A stretch of DNA of 64,000 nt. Origin: Tanytarsus gracilentus (Eukaryota; Arthropoda; Insecta; Diptera; Chironomidae). The notes beneath the pieces are model-generated. The model saw only the letters and a list, made by a program, of their open reading frames with translations, ran no database searches and was not told the DNA's origin. This document shows, piece by piece, positions 1 through 12,100 of this stretch (positions are counted from its first letter, which is position 1; the number at the start of each line of letters is the position of its first letter). Location of the stretch: positions 1,798,001 through 1,862,000 of the forward strand of contig JAXRKN010000042.1 of NCBI GenBank assembly GCA_038502055.1. Reading direction: 5' to 3'. The translations under genes were made by a program, and so were the position numbers.

Positions 1-1065
1 ACTGTGAAAGTAACTTTTTGTTCTCAAAGGGGAAAACTAACGTGTATATTCGATACATTTATAAATTTATATAAAAGGAAAACTTTAAATTGAGATATTT
101 TTTTCTCATCGGAATTCAATTTACTCAAGAAAAGAAGAAGAAGAAGAAAACCTTTATTGGATCGACATGAGTGGCAAGATGAATTGAATTAATCTGCACT
201 CGCCAGTTGGACGTCTCAAGTCGATTGATTACTTAGCTTGTTGACGATAATTGCAATTATGCCATTATCTTTGCAGATTATAAGAAAACTTCTTCTTTAT
301 CTCTTTTGCTCTTTAATTTGAAATCATTGTCAATATTGGCTTGAAATGTAACAAATTAAGACTTTCCTCCTTTAACAGTCTCGCTCACCATCCTCTCTTC
401 TCAATCATAATTTTTCACCATAATTCAAGATTTTCATCCTCTTTCTCATTTCTTTCGTATTTTTTAAAATTGGTTATTCTCATAGGGCACATTATGGTAA
501 AAGTAAGCAGCGTTTCTTTAGTATAATAATCATTAGATGGATCATTATATGGAATTGCAAAGAAGGGTAAATGAGGACATTTTGTAATTAATTTCGGTTA
601 CCACGAGATAATTATATTTAGAAAATGAAGGCAAACCTCATAAAATTATTAACGAAATTTTTCCTTTAGACATCCAATAATTATTATTTTAATTTATAGT
701 TTTTAAATTTTAAAAAGACAATTCTCCAAAGATAGAAAGATTATTTTTTAATATATATTAATTTTTGTTAGTTTCATCATATTTTTTTTTCATAAAATTT
801 CACATGTCTGAAAAATAATCTAGAAAATTTTCATTTTGAAATTATGAAAATTTCCTAAGCACTCATTGATATGTATTCGATTGAAAAGATCTTTTCATCT
901 GCGCTCTGTTAAAATTCATTTTTTCTTTATAATAATTTTTTTCTGTTGATATGATAGAGATATTTTCTAAAAATTTAAAAATTTCACTTTCCCACAATGT
1001 ATTTGCACTCCATGTGCATAGGAAAATTTAACGCTAAGTAATTTTGATATTTTTTATTATGAGAG

Positions 1066-1215
1066 TTGCTCATCCAGTGGTAACCGTTTGCTGTCGGATG
1101 CTTGTACTTGTTATGATGATGATGGTTATGCGGTCAGGTCGATGCCATTAGAAAGTTTCCCAGATCCCTTTCGTTCTTTTTGGTCAAATGTTGTTCGAGG
1201 GTTCGATCGACTCCG
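1066..1215 (+). repeat. Possible degraded tRNA-like or SINE-like fragment
   Basis: A GC-richer island in AT-rich flank with an A-box-like GCTCATCCAGTGGT near 1068-1081 and a B-box-like GGTTCGATCG at 1200-1209. The roughly 120-nt spacing is too long for a tRNA gene, so a decayed SINE or chance are the options. No cloverleaf was found. Confidence 0.2.
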
Positions 1216-2649
1216 GCACCTCTATAAATTCGTCGGGAAAAGGATGAGAAAGGGCAAATAATAAAATTATTAGTTGATATCGCAATAATTTTTTTTCATC
1301 TCGTTAAAAAAGGCTTTTCAATTTATTTTCAAGAGTTTTCACTGTTTAAATTATGCTTCGAATGATATTACGACTCATGCAATATCCAATAAACATCTCT
1401 AACATGTTGCAATATAAATGGTCGGTCATAAAAAAATATTTTTTTTTTCGGGGGGAGCGAAAAAGGCATTAAAAGTCTCGCGCGAAAGTGAGAGAGAGAG
1501 ATAAAAATATGGGAGAAAGAGTTTGCCGCAGGTAACACATGTGAATAATGGAATTATAGGTATAAATGCATCAGCACGTTTATGATAAATTTCACTTTTT
1601 TCTCTCTCTCAAAAGCGAGCAAATTTTTCCTCATCGTCTGGTCGCTTTCCAAACACCTCAAAAATTTATAGCCATGAAAATAGATTTTTATCGCGCACGA
1701 ATGAGAAAACTAGAGAAAAGGATTGTTAAATAATAGCATTTTGATTTGTTTCCAGACTGCACTCCTCTCCCATCGGAGTGTTAATCATCATGACCATAAG
1801 GAAAGTTGCATAAAAACTTTCTTCTCCTTCTACTTGAGCGCATAAATTTTTGTTCTCGTGAAACTTCATGAAAATTTGTTGCAGCTCAGTTGTGTAAGAA
1901 AGTTTTAAGTCCTGGATTTTCTCGAGAATGAGAGTCCTCTTGAGTAATCGTAAGAAATGGATATAATAGTATCAGAGATTATATGCAACTCTACTTCTTT
2001 TTAAAAGAAAGACAATGGCGTTGTGTAAAATTGAAATTGACAAAAACTTTCTTCTCTCCCACCTTACTTTTTTTCGCAGACAAAAATCAACCAATTATTG
2101 CAACATGCAAGATGAAGTTTCAAGTGCAGTTCTCTCCATTCTCAATTGGTGTTAATTAAAAACAATTAGATTTATTTGCTTCTTCTTCTGCACACCAAAA
2201 TTTCTCTCGTTGCATTAAATTTTATCTCTCAAATATATAAATACAAAAGTGTGCAATCAAGTTTATTGAATTTTTTTTAATGAATGACTTTTGATAAAAT
2301 AAAATTTTTATTCGATGTTAAAAATATTTTTTGTTGCTTTTTTATTATAGCTAACATGCGTGTAAATTTTCCTTGACATCACTTTAACGTCTTAATGGTT
2401 TGGGGATTATACGAAAGAAATTTCTTGGGGGTTGATTTTATAAAAAAAAACTGAAGAGTTATGTCACCACGTTTTTCAAAAAAAAAACCTCACCCCTATC
2501 ATGTAGAAGAAGAAGAAAAAAATGTGTAACACCAAGAGCGAGTAAAATAAGTGAGAAGGAAAAGACAAAACACATAAAAATGATAATAAACATACTTCTC
2601 TTACGTTATTGTTTTGTGATAACATGTGCTCGGATGGTGCTGGAGTGCT

Positions 2650-2655
2650 TTTATT
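2650..2655 (-). terminator. Possible poly(A) signal AATAAA for cpo
   Basis: AATAAA on the minus strand about 150 nt past the RRM2-isoform stop codon, within an ATT run. In DNA this AT-rich such hexamers are common, so the support is only positional. Confidence 0.2.
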
Positions 2656-2805
2656 ATTATTATTATTTTTTTTGAGAGTGGGTGCATTTTTCATTTAATT
2701 TTAGAGACAAAAATTAATTGATACTTTTTTAAATATTATTTTTTCATATATATATTTTTTTGGATGCAGTAACTATTAAGTGATGCTCTATAGATTAATT
2801 TTAAT

Positions 2806-3151
2806 TTAATAATATGAACGTCCATTCATAATTGTAGCGACGGCTGCTGAAGCTACTGGATAGTGATATGGGAAACTTGATTTTGCATATTCAATTCGCA
2901 TTGCACCACGATCGGATGAGAGGAGATATTTTCCTTGCAGCAATTGCATCGCCTGACCTGCACTTTGCGCATCCGAAAACTCAACAAAAGCAACTGGTTT
3001 ATGATGATTAATATTGACGGTGGATTTTGTCATTATCGTTCCCTGTTGTCCCGCAGTCGCTAATTGTTGAATTGCCGAATTAGATTGGTGGTGTTCGGTC
3101 GGTAGTGCCTTTAATTGCGTGTGCATTCGTAGACGATTAAAACCAGGCAAG
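2806..3151 (-). CDS. cpo: cpo terminal coding exon, second half of RRM2
   Basis: Starts after acceptor ATGTAG with the base that completes Ser, giving IFASLPGFNRLRMHTQ. It continues to KPVAFVEFSDAQSAGQAMQL, LQGKYLLSSDRG and AMRIEYAKSSF, which are RNP1 (VAFVEF) and the final strand. A roughly 38-residue Q/T/N/H-rich stretch sits in the loop before the RNP1 strand, longer than usual for an RRM. The protein ends NGRSYY then stop at 2808-2806. A possible AATAAA lies at 2655-2650. Confidence 0.9.
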
Positions 3152-6100
3152 CTACATCATCGTCATCGTGTGTTATGAGTGACATAGAGAGGGGTGGGCG
3201 AGGAGGGAGGATGTGTAGTGTGTTTGTAAAAATGTTGATGTGTTGTTTCGTGTTTATGATTAATTTGAATAGAGGAGAGAAACGTGTTCGTTTCAAAAAT
3301 TGGAGGGTGGAAATGTGAATTATTTTTTTATGGATGGATGGGAGGATCAAATAAGAGTGTTCATGTTTTATTAGGTGATTTTTTTGCGGTGGTTTTTAAT
3401 CGTTAGAGGAAAGGTGCAAAAGAAGGTTAATTTGCAATAATTAAAATGTATGTGGATTTTATTTTATTTTTTTTTTCGGTTGCCAGTGAAAACAACATAA
3501 AATAGTTTGTGATATTATGTGGTGGCGGAGAATTTATGGTGCAAGAATGAAAGATTTGCAGGCGATGTGGATGAAAAAGAAAAAAGTCAAAGAATAATTT
3601 TTAGTGATTTAGTTTGAAATCATTTCATTATTAAATTAAATAAAATTCTGAGGTAAATTTAAGAATAAATAATTTTACTGAACGAGTTTTCAAGGGTTTA
3701 ACATTTCAAGTATGTTCATTATAATTATCGAAATTTTTGAATTTAAATTTTTTTACCCAATCAACTTTTTGTCGTTCGTTAACTAACTTGTCATTAAAGG
3801 CAAATAAGTAATTGGCTGAGCATCAATTAGATTGCATAAGAGGTGAAAAGAAAAAGTAAATCATTTCTCTTTGATTTCTTCACCGTTACAGCTACCGCCC
3901 GAGTCTACAAACAATTGTCCAATGTCGATATTTTAGGCAGTCAATCTGCTCGTGTGTCGATCTATATGCGGTGTATTGTTGTTATTAAAGAAAACCTCAA
4001 AGTTTCAGTATTGAATTACAACCAATGTCATGCTATTATTATCTCTCTCACTCACTCACCAAACCGCATTCAATCAAATCTCATTTTCTGAGTCAAAATT
4101 GGTTTAGAGTTCCGAAAGCTGTGCAGAGACAGACACATTTTAAAATCGAAAACTGAGCATGGTGTGTGAACAAAAGCACTGCAGTTTCATTATGGACACT
4201 TCGAGTGATATTTAGAAAGATTATTCGACGAAACCATTAAGAAAATTGCAATGTTGTGTGACATGATACATTTTATTCGTCTCTCTTGAATAATAGCTAA
4301 TGGTGTGCGGTGGACGAAAGAGGTGAAAATGTAAATTTTTCACTACATCAAAGGGTTGAAGAACTTTCCAACAATTGATTGAGAAATTCCATGACTGTTG
4401 CTACTCGCTTGCAGTAAAATAAGTGTGTTTAATCTCAGTTTCATTAAAATTTTATTTCGCTCGAGTGAATTTCTTGTGACTGAATTTTTTAGTCATTCCA
4501 CACCAACAACACCATCATCGCTGTATGAAGCCATTAAGAGCGATTGCCGAGAGAATGAAAAAAATTTAAAGTTCACTTCAATGTATACGAACACACACAA
4601 AGTAACATTGGAATGTTTCAATCATCATTTTCTGCTTTGACTCTTGACCCCTAATTAAATAATCGGACTTTTTCATCATTTCTTTTATGTATGCTTCAAT
4701 TATTATTGTACATCGTTCGATAAACGAAAAAATCGTGGGAGATGTCAAAGAGAAGAGTTTTGAATTTTAATGATGAGAAATTTTAGAATATTTTAAAATA
4801 ATGCAGGTGATTATTTTCAAGTCTTCCTTTTACATCTTTAAAATTATTTTATTTTAAGCATATTTTAAATTTCAGCAATTTTGAGGTTAATCAGACTCGG
4901 TTTAGGATTTTCCCTTTTCATATCTAGGGAAATTTCAAACGGATTTTCCAGTTTGTGCAAAAGCAAAATGCGGTTACTTAAAAATTCTTGGCAAAACCAC
5001 AGAAAAGCTCAGTTCGGTTGAGTTTAAAAGCATGATTGTAACTTTTTGTTAAATTTGTAAACTTTTTCAAAAGTAATTTTTATGAAAATTTAAATCAAAA
5101 GAGTGGAAACAAAAAATTTGCCATTAATCAAACGATAAAATGATTCTCTAATTAATTTCATCTAAAATAAACCAAAGGTGAGGTGTAATAAGATACAATT
5201 AGATGGACACACATATAGAAAAGGTGATAAATTAAAGGTGGGTTAAAAAATGGTTTCTTCTTATTATTAAAATGCGTCCAAGCACGAGATTTTAAAATAG
5301 AGTGAAGAAATTTACTGAGCATAGCGAAAGAGAGTGCCGATGATTTATGATCGAATGATAGTTATATAAAATATTTCTTTTCAAGCCTCTCTCGCACGAG
5401 AATGTAAATGAAAATTCCAAAGAAACTCTCTTACGGCTCTATTCAATAAACTTCGGTGAGCACACCATCGATAAGCCTCTTTTGTGTGTGAAACTCAATA
5501 ATATCTAATGAAAATGGATGAATTTGTTTTTGAACCACATAGCGGAGAGAAATTTATTTAAGTGGGCGGGTATGGATGGATCATATGGAGGGAAAATAAA
5601 TGGGAAGAGAAAGACACAGTTGAGAAATTGACAACTCACCTAGCAAAAATCTCCTTCAGTTCGTGTTCTGATACATATTGACCTAAGTTTGCAACAAATA
5701 ACGTCGAGCATGGAGCATTAGCAGATATTGGTTGATTAGGAGGCTGGGTTCCAGTTCCAGTTGTAGAACCAACAGGACTTGCTAATGCTGGGCTCGCTAA
5801 AAAATGACCGGTAGATGAGAGACCGGCGTTATGCATTGCTTGTTGATGCTGAATTGAATGTGCTTGATGTTGTTGTTGCTGATGTTGCTGTTGCTGCTAA
5901 ATTAAAACATAGTTCGAGAGTTAGTCATTGTGGAATGGCAGTAAATATGTATGTATGTTTAGTTTATTGATTTTTCCCCTCAGAATTTTATGCCTTTTTT
6001 AGCTCTCATCGCCGTTTCAAACGAGAAAAATGAATGAACGTTGTCACCACCAAGTCTCCCCAGTTTTTTTCCTCCCATCGTGCCCTCGCACATATATCCA

Positions 6101-9100
6101 CACTATAATTGTTTTTTGTTAGCTCGCGCGCGACACTAAATTTCCATAATAATGAGAAAACGGCTTGATCGCATGATTTCGTGCTAATGCTATGATGTTC
6201 ATACATGCACACACACACACCGCTAATATCCAAGCCATTCCGAATTCAACATCATACTTTCTCTTACTCTGGCACGTCTATTAGTCTCATAAATTTACTT
6301 CTCCCTCACTAAAAGCTTCCCTTCCTCCTCCCCTTACCACTGAGCTTCTGACATGAGAAGTCCGCATGAAAAGTTATGACTGACTTGTGTAATTTTTCAT
6401 TTCTTATAATTGTTGCAAATGCGACGCAAGTCCGCAAGAGAGATTGAACTTTTAGAATTAATTAATTTTAAAAAATATTTTGACAATTTCAAAACACACT
6501 TTAGATAATTAAAAAAGGACTCAAAATTAAAATTACCTTAATTACTAAAAATGTGTCCTTCACTCAACACGAAAAAAAAACTTACGACGCTTTTAATCAA
6601 ATAAGAACGTAAATCTTTTTAATACAACACAAAATCATGAGCATGCTAACCATCATCAACTCGGAGGAGGTCGCGTGATGTAATGTGATGTAAAAAAATT
6701 GTGGAAAAATTAAAATTGCTATTATTCCACCATAACAACAATAAAAGCGGTCTGGAGTCGAAATAATAAAAAGTTTCGCGTTTGATGCATGACATAGATT
6801 TTTACCATTATTATTTTAATAATAACGTATATCAGCTTTGTCATTCGTAATGTCACAATATGAAAGGAATAATTTTGTGTGCCTTTATTTCCCATATTAA
6901 AGCGCGTCGCGATGTCACTTCTGATACACCGTCAATGTCAAAAAATATTCGTTTGACAAGCGTGTGTATTTTTTGTTGGAAGCAATTTTTTTTGTTGATG
7001 GTTAAATAATGACTCAGCTAGAGAGCGACAAGGGCAATAAATTTGATGTGACTTACCTGTTCATTTAGTCATAGAAAGGATCGCACCGGCATCTGAGGAT
7101 GCAGGGCGGGATGCACTAGCGTTGCATGTTGTAAGGCGGCTGCTGATCCAGGCAAATCAGCCGCGTTTGAATACGCTAGCGGATGATGCCATAATTCATG
7201 TCCACCAGGAAAAAACGGCGCCCCTAAGTCTGAAAATTTAAATTGAAAAAAAATGTGTTAATTTTTCTCATCATCTCCTAATTAAATTGGGATAATTATT
7301 TTTTTCTTCAATGAGATTTAAATTAAATTTTTTTCCTCCATAATGATTTTGTTAGAGAAATAATTTCTTTTAAATATTCCTCTCGAGGGTATGCCAGTGA
7401 ATGTACATTGCATTTAAATTGCAGTTTTATTTGCTTTGAAAAAACACCAAAAATCTCACAAATTTATTTTGTAAAGTTTGTTTGTGGATGTAATGAAGAT
7501 TTTCCTCTCATTTCTTAACAAAACTTTTGCGGATGCTTGTGGAATGATTTTTGCATAAAGAAAACTTTTTCAATTTTCTCGTGGTTGCTTCACGAGAAGC
7601 TAAATTTATAAAAACGAAACAATCTTTTAAGATCGACTCGTGTTTTTTTTGCGTTTCTGAGGGTGGAAATAAATAGAGAGGGAAATGTGTGGTGGAATAT
7701 CTTGCCGAAATATATCGAAACAAACTTGAGTATGAATTTTAAGTGAATTTAAAATTAAAATAGGTGTATCAAAAAGCTTATTTATGCATTGAATATAAAT
7801 ATTTTTTTGCTAGCCTCACTGACTAATAGAAAGACGTAAGGAGGATAGAGATAGCATTGAGGGGGCGAGAGAGAGTTTAGTACTTACGTCCAGCAGCAAG
7901 TGGGTGCATCAATGCAGGATGTGCAGCTGTTGATGATGCATTAGGTGTGGGCTTAGGTTTACTTACTACAAGTTTTTTTGATATGAACAAAGTAAATGCA
8001 AGAAAGAAAAATGAAAAGAAAACATAAATTAGAAAAATGTTGATTCGTTGCCATTTTGTTGTATTCGCTGATTGTGGAAGTCGATGAGTTTTCATTAATT
8101 ATATTTGAGAATAAGCTGTCATGTTTTTTAAATAATTTAAAATTTGTTCGTAACATTTTCAAAAAATATTACAAGCTTTAAATTTAAATTTTGCACGCTG
8201 CTCTCAAAAATATTTAATGAAACGTCAAGCTTTGCTCTTTCAATAAAAAAAAGTTTTGTCAAAAGTTTCTTTAAAAAAAAGTTCGCAAAAACTTTTTATG
8301 CTGCATTATCATGATTAAAATCCAATACTTCACTATTTGCATTGAAAATTTTCATGTCATCCTATCGAGAAGATGCATCGAACGAAAAAAGTTTTCCGTT
8401 CACTCTTTATTGAAGGAGCAAATACTCGTTTTATTCACGCCATCGATGTTGCTGACCGAAGATGCGGACAAAAAGTCATAACTATAAGAAAAAGCACTTT
8501 AAAGTCAGCCAGCAGCTTCGAGACACTTTTTTGTTGTCACTTCCACTCTCGATGTGATGTTAGTTGTCCGCTTACCTTTCGTGTTACTCTTTGCGAATTC
8601 CAAACGAATCGTTTGCGGCATATCAGGATCAAATCTTACGCCCTGCTGCAATTTTTTGGTATGGTATAGTACAAATTATGATGCAGTTTATTTTAGGTAG
8701 GTTCATTTTGAAATTGCATTTATTTGTGAAAATTTCTCATTTGCATTTAAACATGCTTTTCTTCAACTCTTCAGCCACGCTGAATTAAAACATAAAAAAT
8801 GCATTTGGCTTATGCAGGAAAAAATAAAATGCCTTCATTAATTTTTCATCAGTCATTCGAATCTCATTTAACCGCACAAAATTAAATAAGTAAAATGTCT
8901 GCATACACATGACTTCATAACGTATGAATGTATTACGTTCATTGTGTATATCATAAAGTCAAAATGATTACTATACAGCTCATATAACATCACCATAAAA
9001 ACCTACAAGGAAAAATCTCGGTGTATGTTTTTTACGCAGTCGTGGATTTATAAAAATGCATAAAAGATTGCATTCAATCACCGAGGGTGAAAAAGATGAA

Positions 9101-12100
9101 GAGAAACTCTTCCAACCCAGAAAAATGCTTTTATCCTCTCAATTTAAGAAGTCAACATCATGCATATGCGGAGAGTAAAATAGCTCCTTCTTAAATGTCG
9201 GAATAAATCAACAACAAGGAGGATAAACTTTCTCATCATCTCCTCGAAAAACTCCTCTCACTAGATCTCTATGCAAGAAGTATGAATTCATTCATTTTTA
9301 GTACCAGAAAACATCACCATAAAAAACTTTTTCATATCTTGATATATAAATAGTAGATTTATATTGTAGCTGTTGTACTCTATGTGAGAAAAACTGGAAG
9401 ATAAATGTTTTGAAACATTCAGCAGTGAAAACACAGGAAGGAAGAAGGAAGGAAATTGTGATGAAAAAGTCTTTTATTTAAAGCTCTCGACTCACTTTTG
9501 CAGTCACATATGAAAAGTCAGAGCGATATTTTATTTTTTCAGCAATCTGTTTTTCAATGCATACATTCGGCGGATGATGACATGCAAAAGTGTACGACAG
9601 AGAGAGAGAAACGATGTCAAGTCGACAGTAAAGAAGGTAAAAGATAAAAGACTTTCCTGCTCCCTCTCCTTTAAATAAGAAATGAAAAACAGTAAAAGAA
9701 ATAAGGAGAAAACGTTGAGGCAGTCGAAGAAGATTTTGTTCATTTTGCCTTTTTAAGGTTACTTTCAGGCTATGAAGACAATGTTGATTGTGTATGAGAT
9801 GAGCAAGGAAGAAAATTTATATCGTCTTTAAGAAATGTTGCTTATGAAAATTTAATTCATAAAAAAGGTTTTCCACAATATTTTAAGATTAAATTCAGAA
9901 AGTTTTTTTTTCTGAGGAAATAATTAATAAAAATGTCGACAGAAAAGTTGAATTTCAAACTTATGAAAAATTTTGATTGCATTAAATTCAAGTAAAATTT
10001 TTAAACAATTAAAACTTTAATGAAAATTTAGGTTCGAATCCTTTAAAATCCCTTTATGAATGAATTTGATGATTTGATTTTTTTAAACTTTAATTTTTTA
10101 ACCGACATATTTTTTTATCAAACTAAAAACCTGAAGAAAAAATCTCGTTTGATATTCCATTCGCATAGAGTCGTTGAAAATAAAAAAGTTGAAAATTTCT
10201 ATCTGTGTGTGCATGTGGAAATAGTTTCCATCTTCTCAAAGTTTAATTCAATTGCAAACAATTTCGATGTTGAGCTCTACATAATATTTAAATACATGAA
10301 AGCACGCTTTTTGCTACGATTTTCTTAAAGGGGATGACTGAAGAAATTGTAGCGAAGAAAATTGAGAGTCAGGATGAGAAAAAATCTAAGAAGACTTTAC
10401 AAATTTTATAAAGTTCCCTAACGTCGATTCTACCTGCTTCTCTCGACTTCTATCACGATAAAATGCTCAACCAATAAAACTATCGGTATCATATGAATAT
10501 ATAATGCGAGACTACTGAATGAAGAAACAAAAAAAATTTCCACAAATGCAATTTCAACTCAATTCATGTTCTCAAATAGCACAGAAATAATGATAAAACC
10601 TTTTCTTATGCTTGAACCTGAATGTGTGTACAATTCTCATTAAATTATGTGGTTTGTGTTTTTTATTTTGTGTGTGTGTATGTGAGATAAAGAAATACAT
10701 AATCTTTACGTGGCGTGCCATCACTATTGAAAAATAAATGTTTTTAAAAAAATTGTGTCTTCCTTTAAAAAGGGTAAAATTTCATCTCTAATCGAGAGAA
10801 ATTGAGAGCACCAACAAGTAAATATAGCACTGCAGTCAAAGGTAGATTTTTCTTGCTTTATAAAATATAAAACTTGTTAAGTGTGACATGTGATCTTAAG
10901 GGGTGGCAAAGGAAATATTTTTTTGGGGGGTTTATATAGCGATATATTTTGCCATGTGAATTCTCTCTCAGTGCTCTATAGTCGGAAATTTATGTTATTA
11001 AAAATGCAGTTCTTGTCAATTTAAAAGCTCTTGAATGAATTTCTCTCTCGATTTAATTAAAATGAAAAACTTTTTTAATAAATTTTCATCTCTCAACCTC
11101 AAGTAGATAATTTTTTTTTTCGGAGGAAATTGCTTTTCAATAGTTTTTCCTCTCGCTCCAGTTCGGATGAAATAAATTTTATTGAACATTCGCCACATAT
11201 GACGACATGGAACGACATCGACAAGTGTTGCGGTGTGTAAGAGACATTTGAGAGGTTGTTGAGGATGTGTGAGATGAGACTCTTAAATTAAGGGATGATT
11301 ATTCACGTTGGATATGTCGAGAGAGATATATTTTTTGTCTTTAGTCATATACACACACCATACGTATGATTTTGTAGAATGAATATTTTAAAGTGGACGC
11401 TTATGCTCACCTGTAAATCTTGCTTTGCTGCCTCGGCACCTGCTCTTGTGTTGAATGTGACAAATCCCACAGGCTGATGAGGAAAATTTCAATTAAATTC
11501 ACATTTTAACAATAATTGTCTAATTCAACTTACCGATGCTGTTTTTCCATTTTTGCTCGTGACTTTTAGTAATGAACCTTCGTAGCCTTGATAAGCTCTA
11601 AACAATAAGTACAACTCACGCGGCTTTGCATCCATTGGCAGGCCACTTACAAAGAGTGTCCTTACCTGCAACAAGAGAGAAAAATATTACATTAGCATAA
11701 ACTCCTTCCTTGCTTTTATCAATAATCTTTAATCAGAATATTCCATTAAAATGTTAAAGAGAGCTTGTAATCTGCTTCATGTACATTGCATACATAAACG
11801 ATGAGATATGGATTTTTTTATGCTTTCAAATCGCATCAAAAAAAGCTGTGTTTACTTCCAACCCTGATTTCCATATTTAACACCCAGCCAAACGCAAAAC
11901 GTGAGTTTCACGTTCGCTTGACGAGATGCCATTTCGAGGAAATTTCGTTAAGCTGGGTGTCATCACCTGATATACAAACGCCACTATAAAATATTGTATA
12001 ATAAACAAACACCGCCAGAGAGTTCATTTTGTGGCTTTGAAAACTGACTGTATTTATTTGATAATAAAAATTTTCATACTTTTTTTCTCACTATACCAGA

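Larger units (their letters stand above)
1..2805. other. Flank downstream of cpo
   Basis: No coding region recognised. AT-rich sequence that would contain the 3' UTR of the long cpo transcript next to 2805. The only structured piece is the tRNA-like island near 1.07-1.21 kb. Confidence 0.5.

Noticed and set aside
7087..7089. Alternative donor CCG|GTGCGA removing the cpo TGA
   Set aside because: Not fully excluded, but it is a much weaker match than CAG|GTAAGT 30 nt downstream. Kept only as the competing explanation to readthrough.
10031..10041. tRNA gene suggested by the B-box motif
   Set aside because: No A box, acceptor stem or anticodon arm at the right spacing here or at the other three copies.
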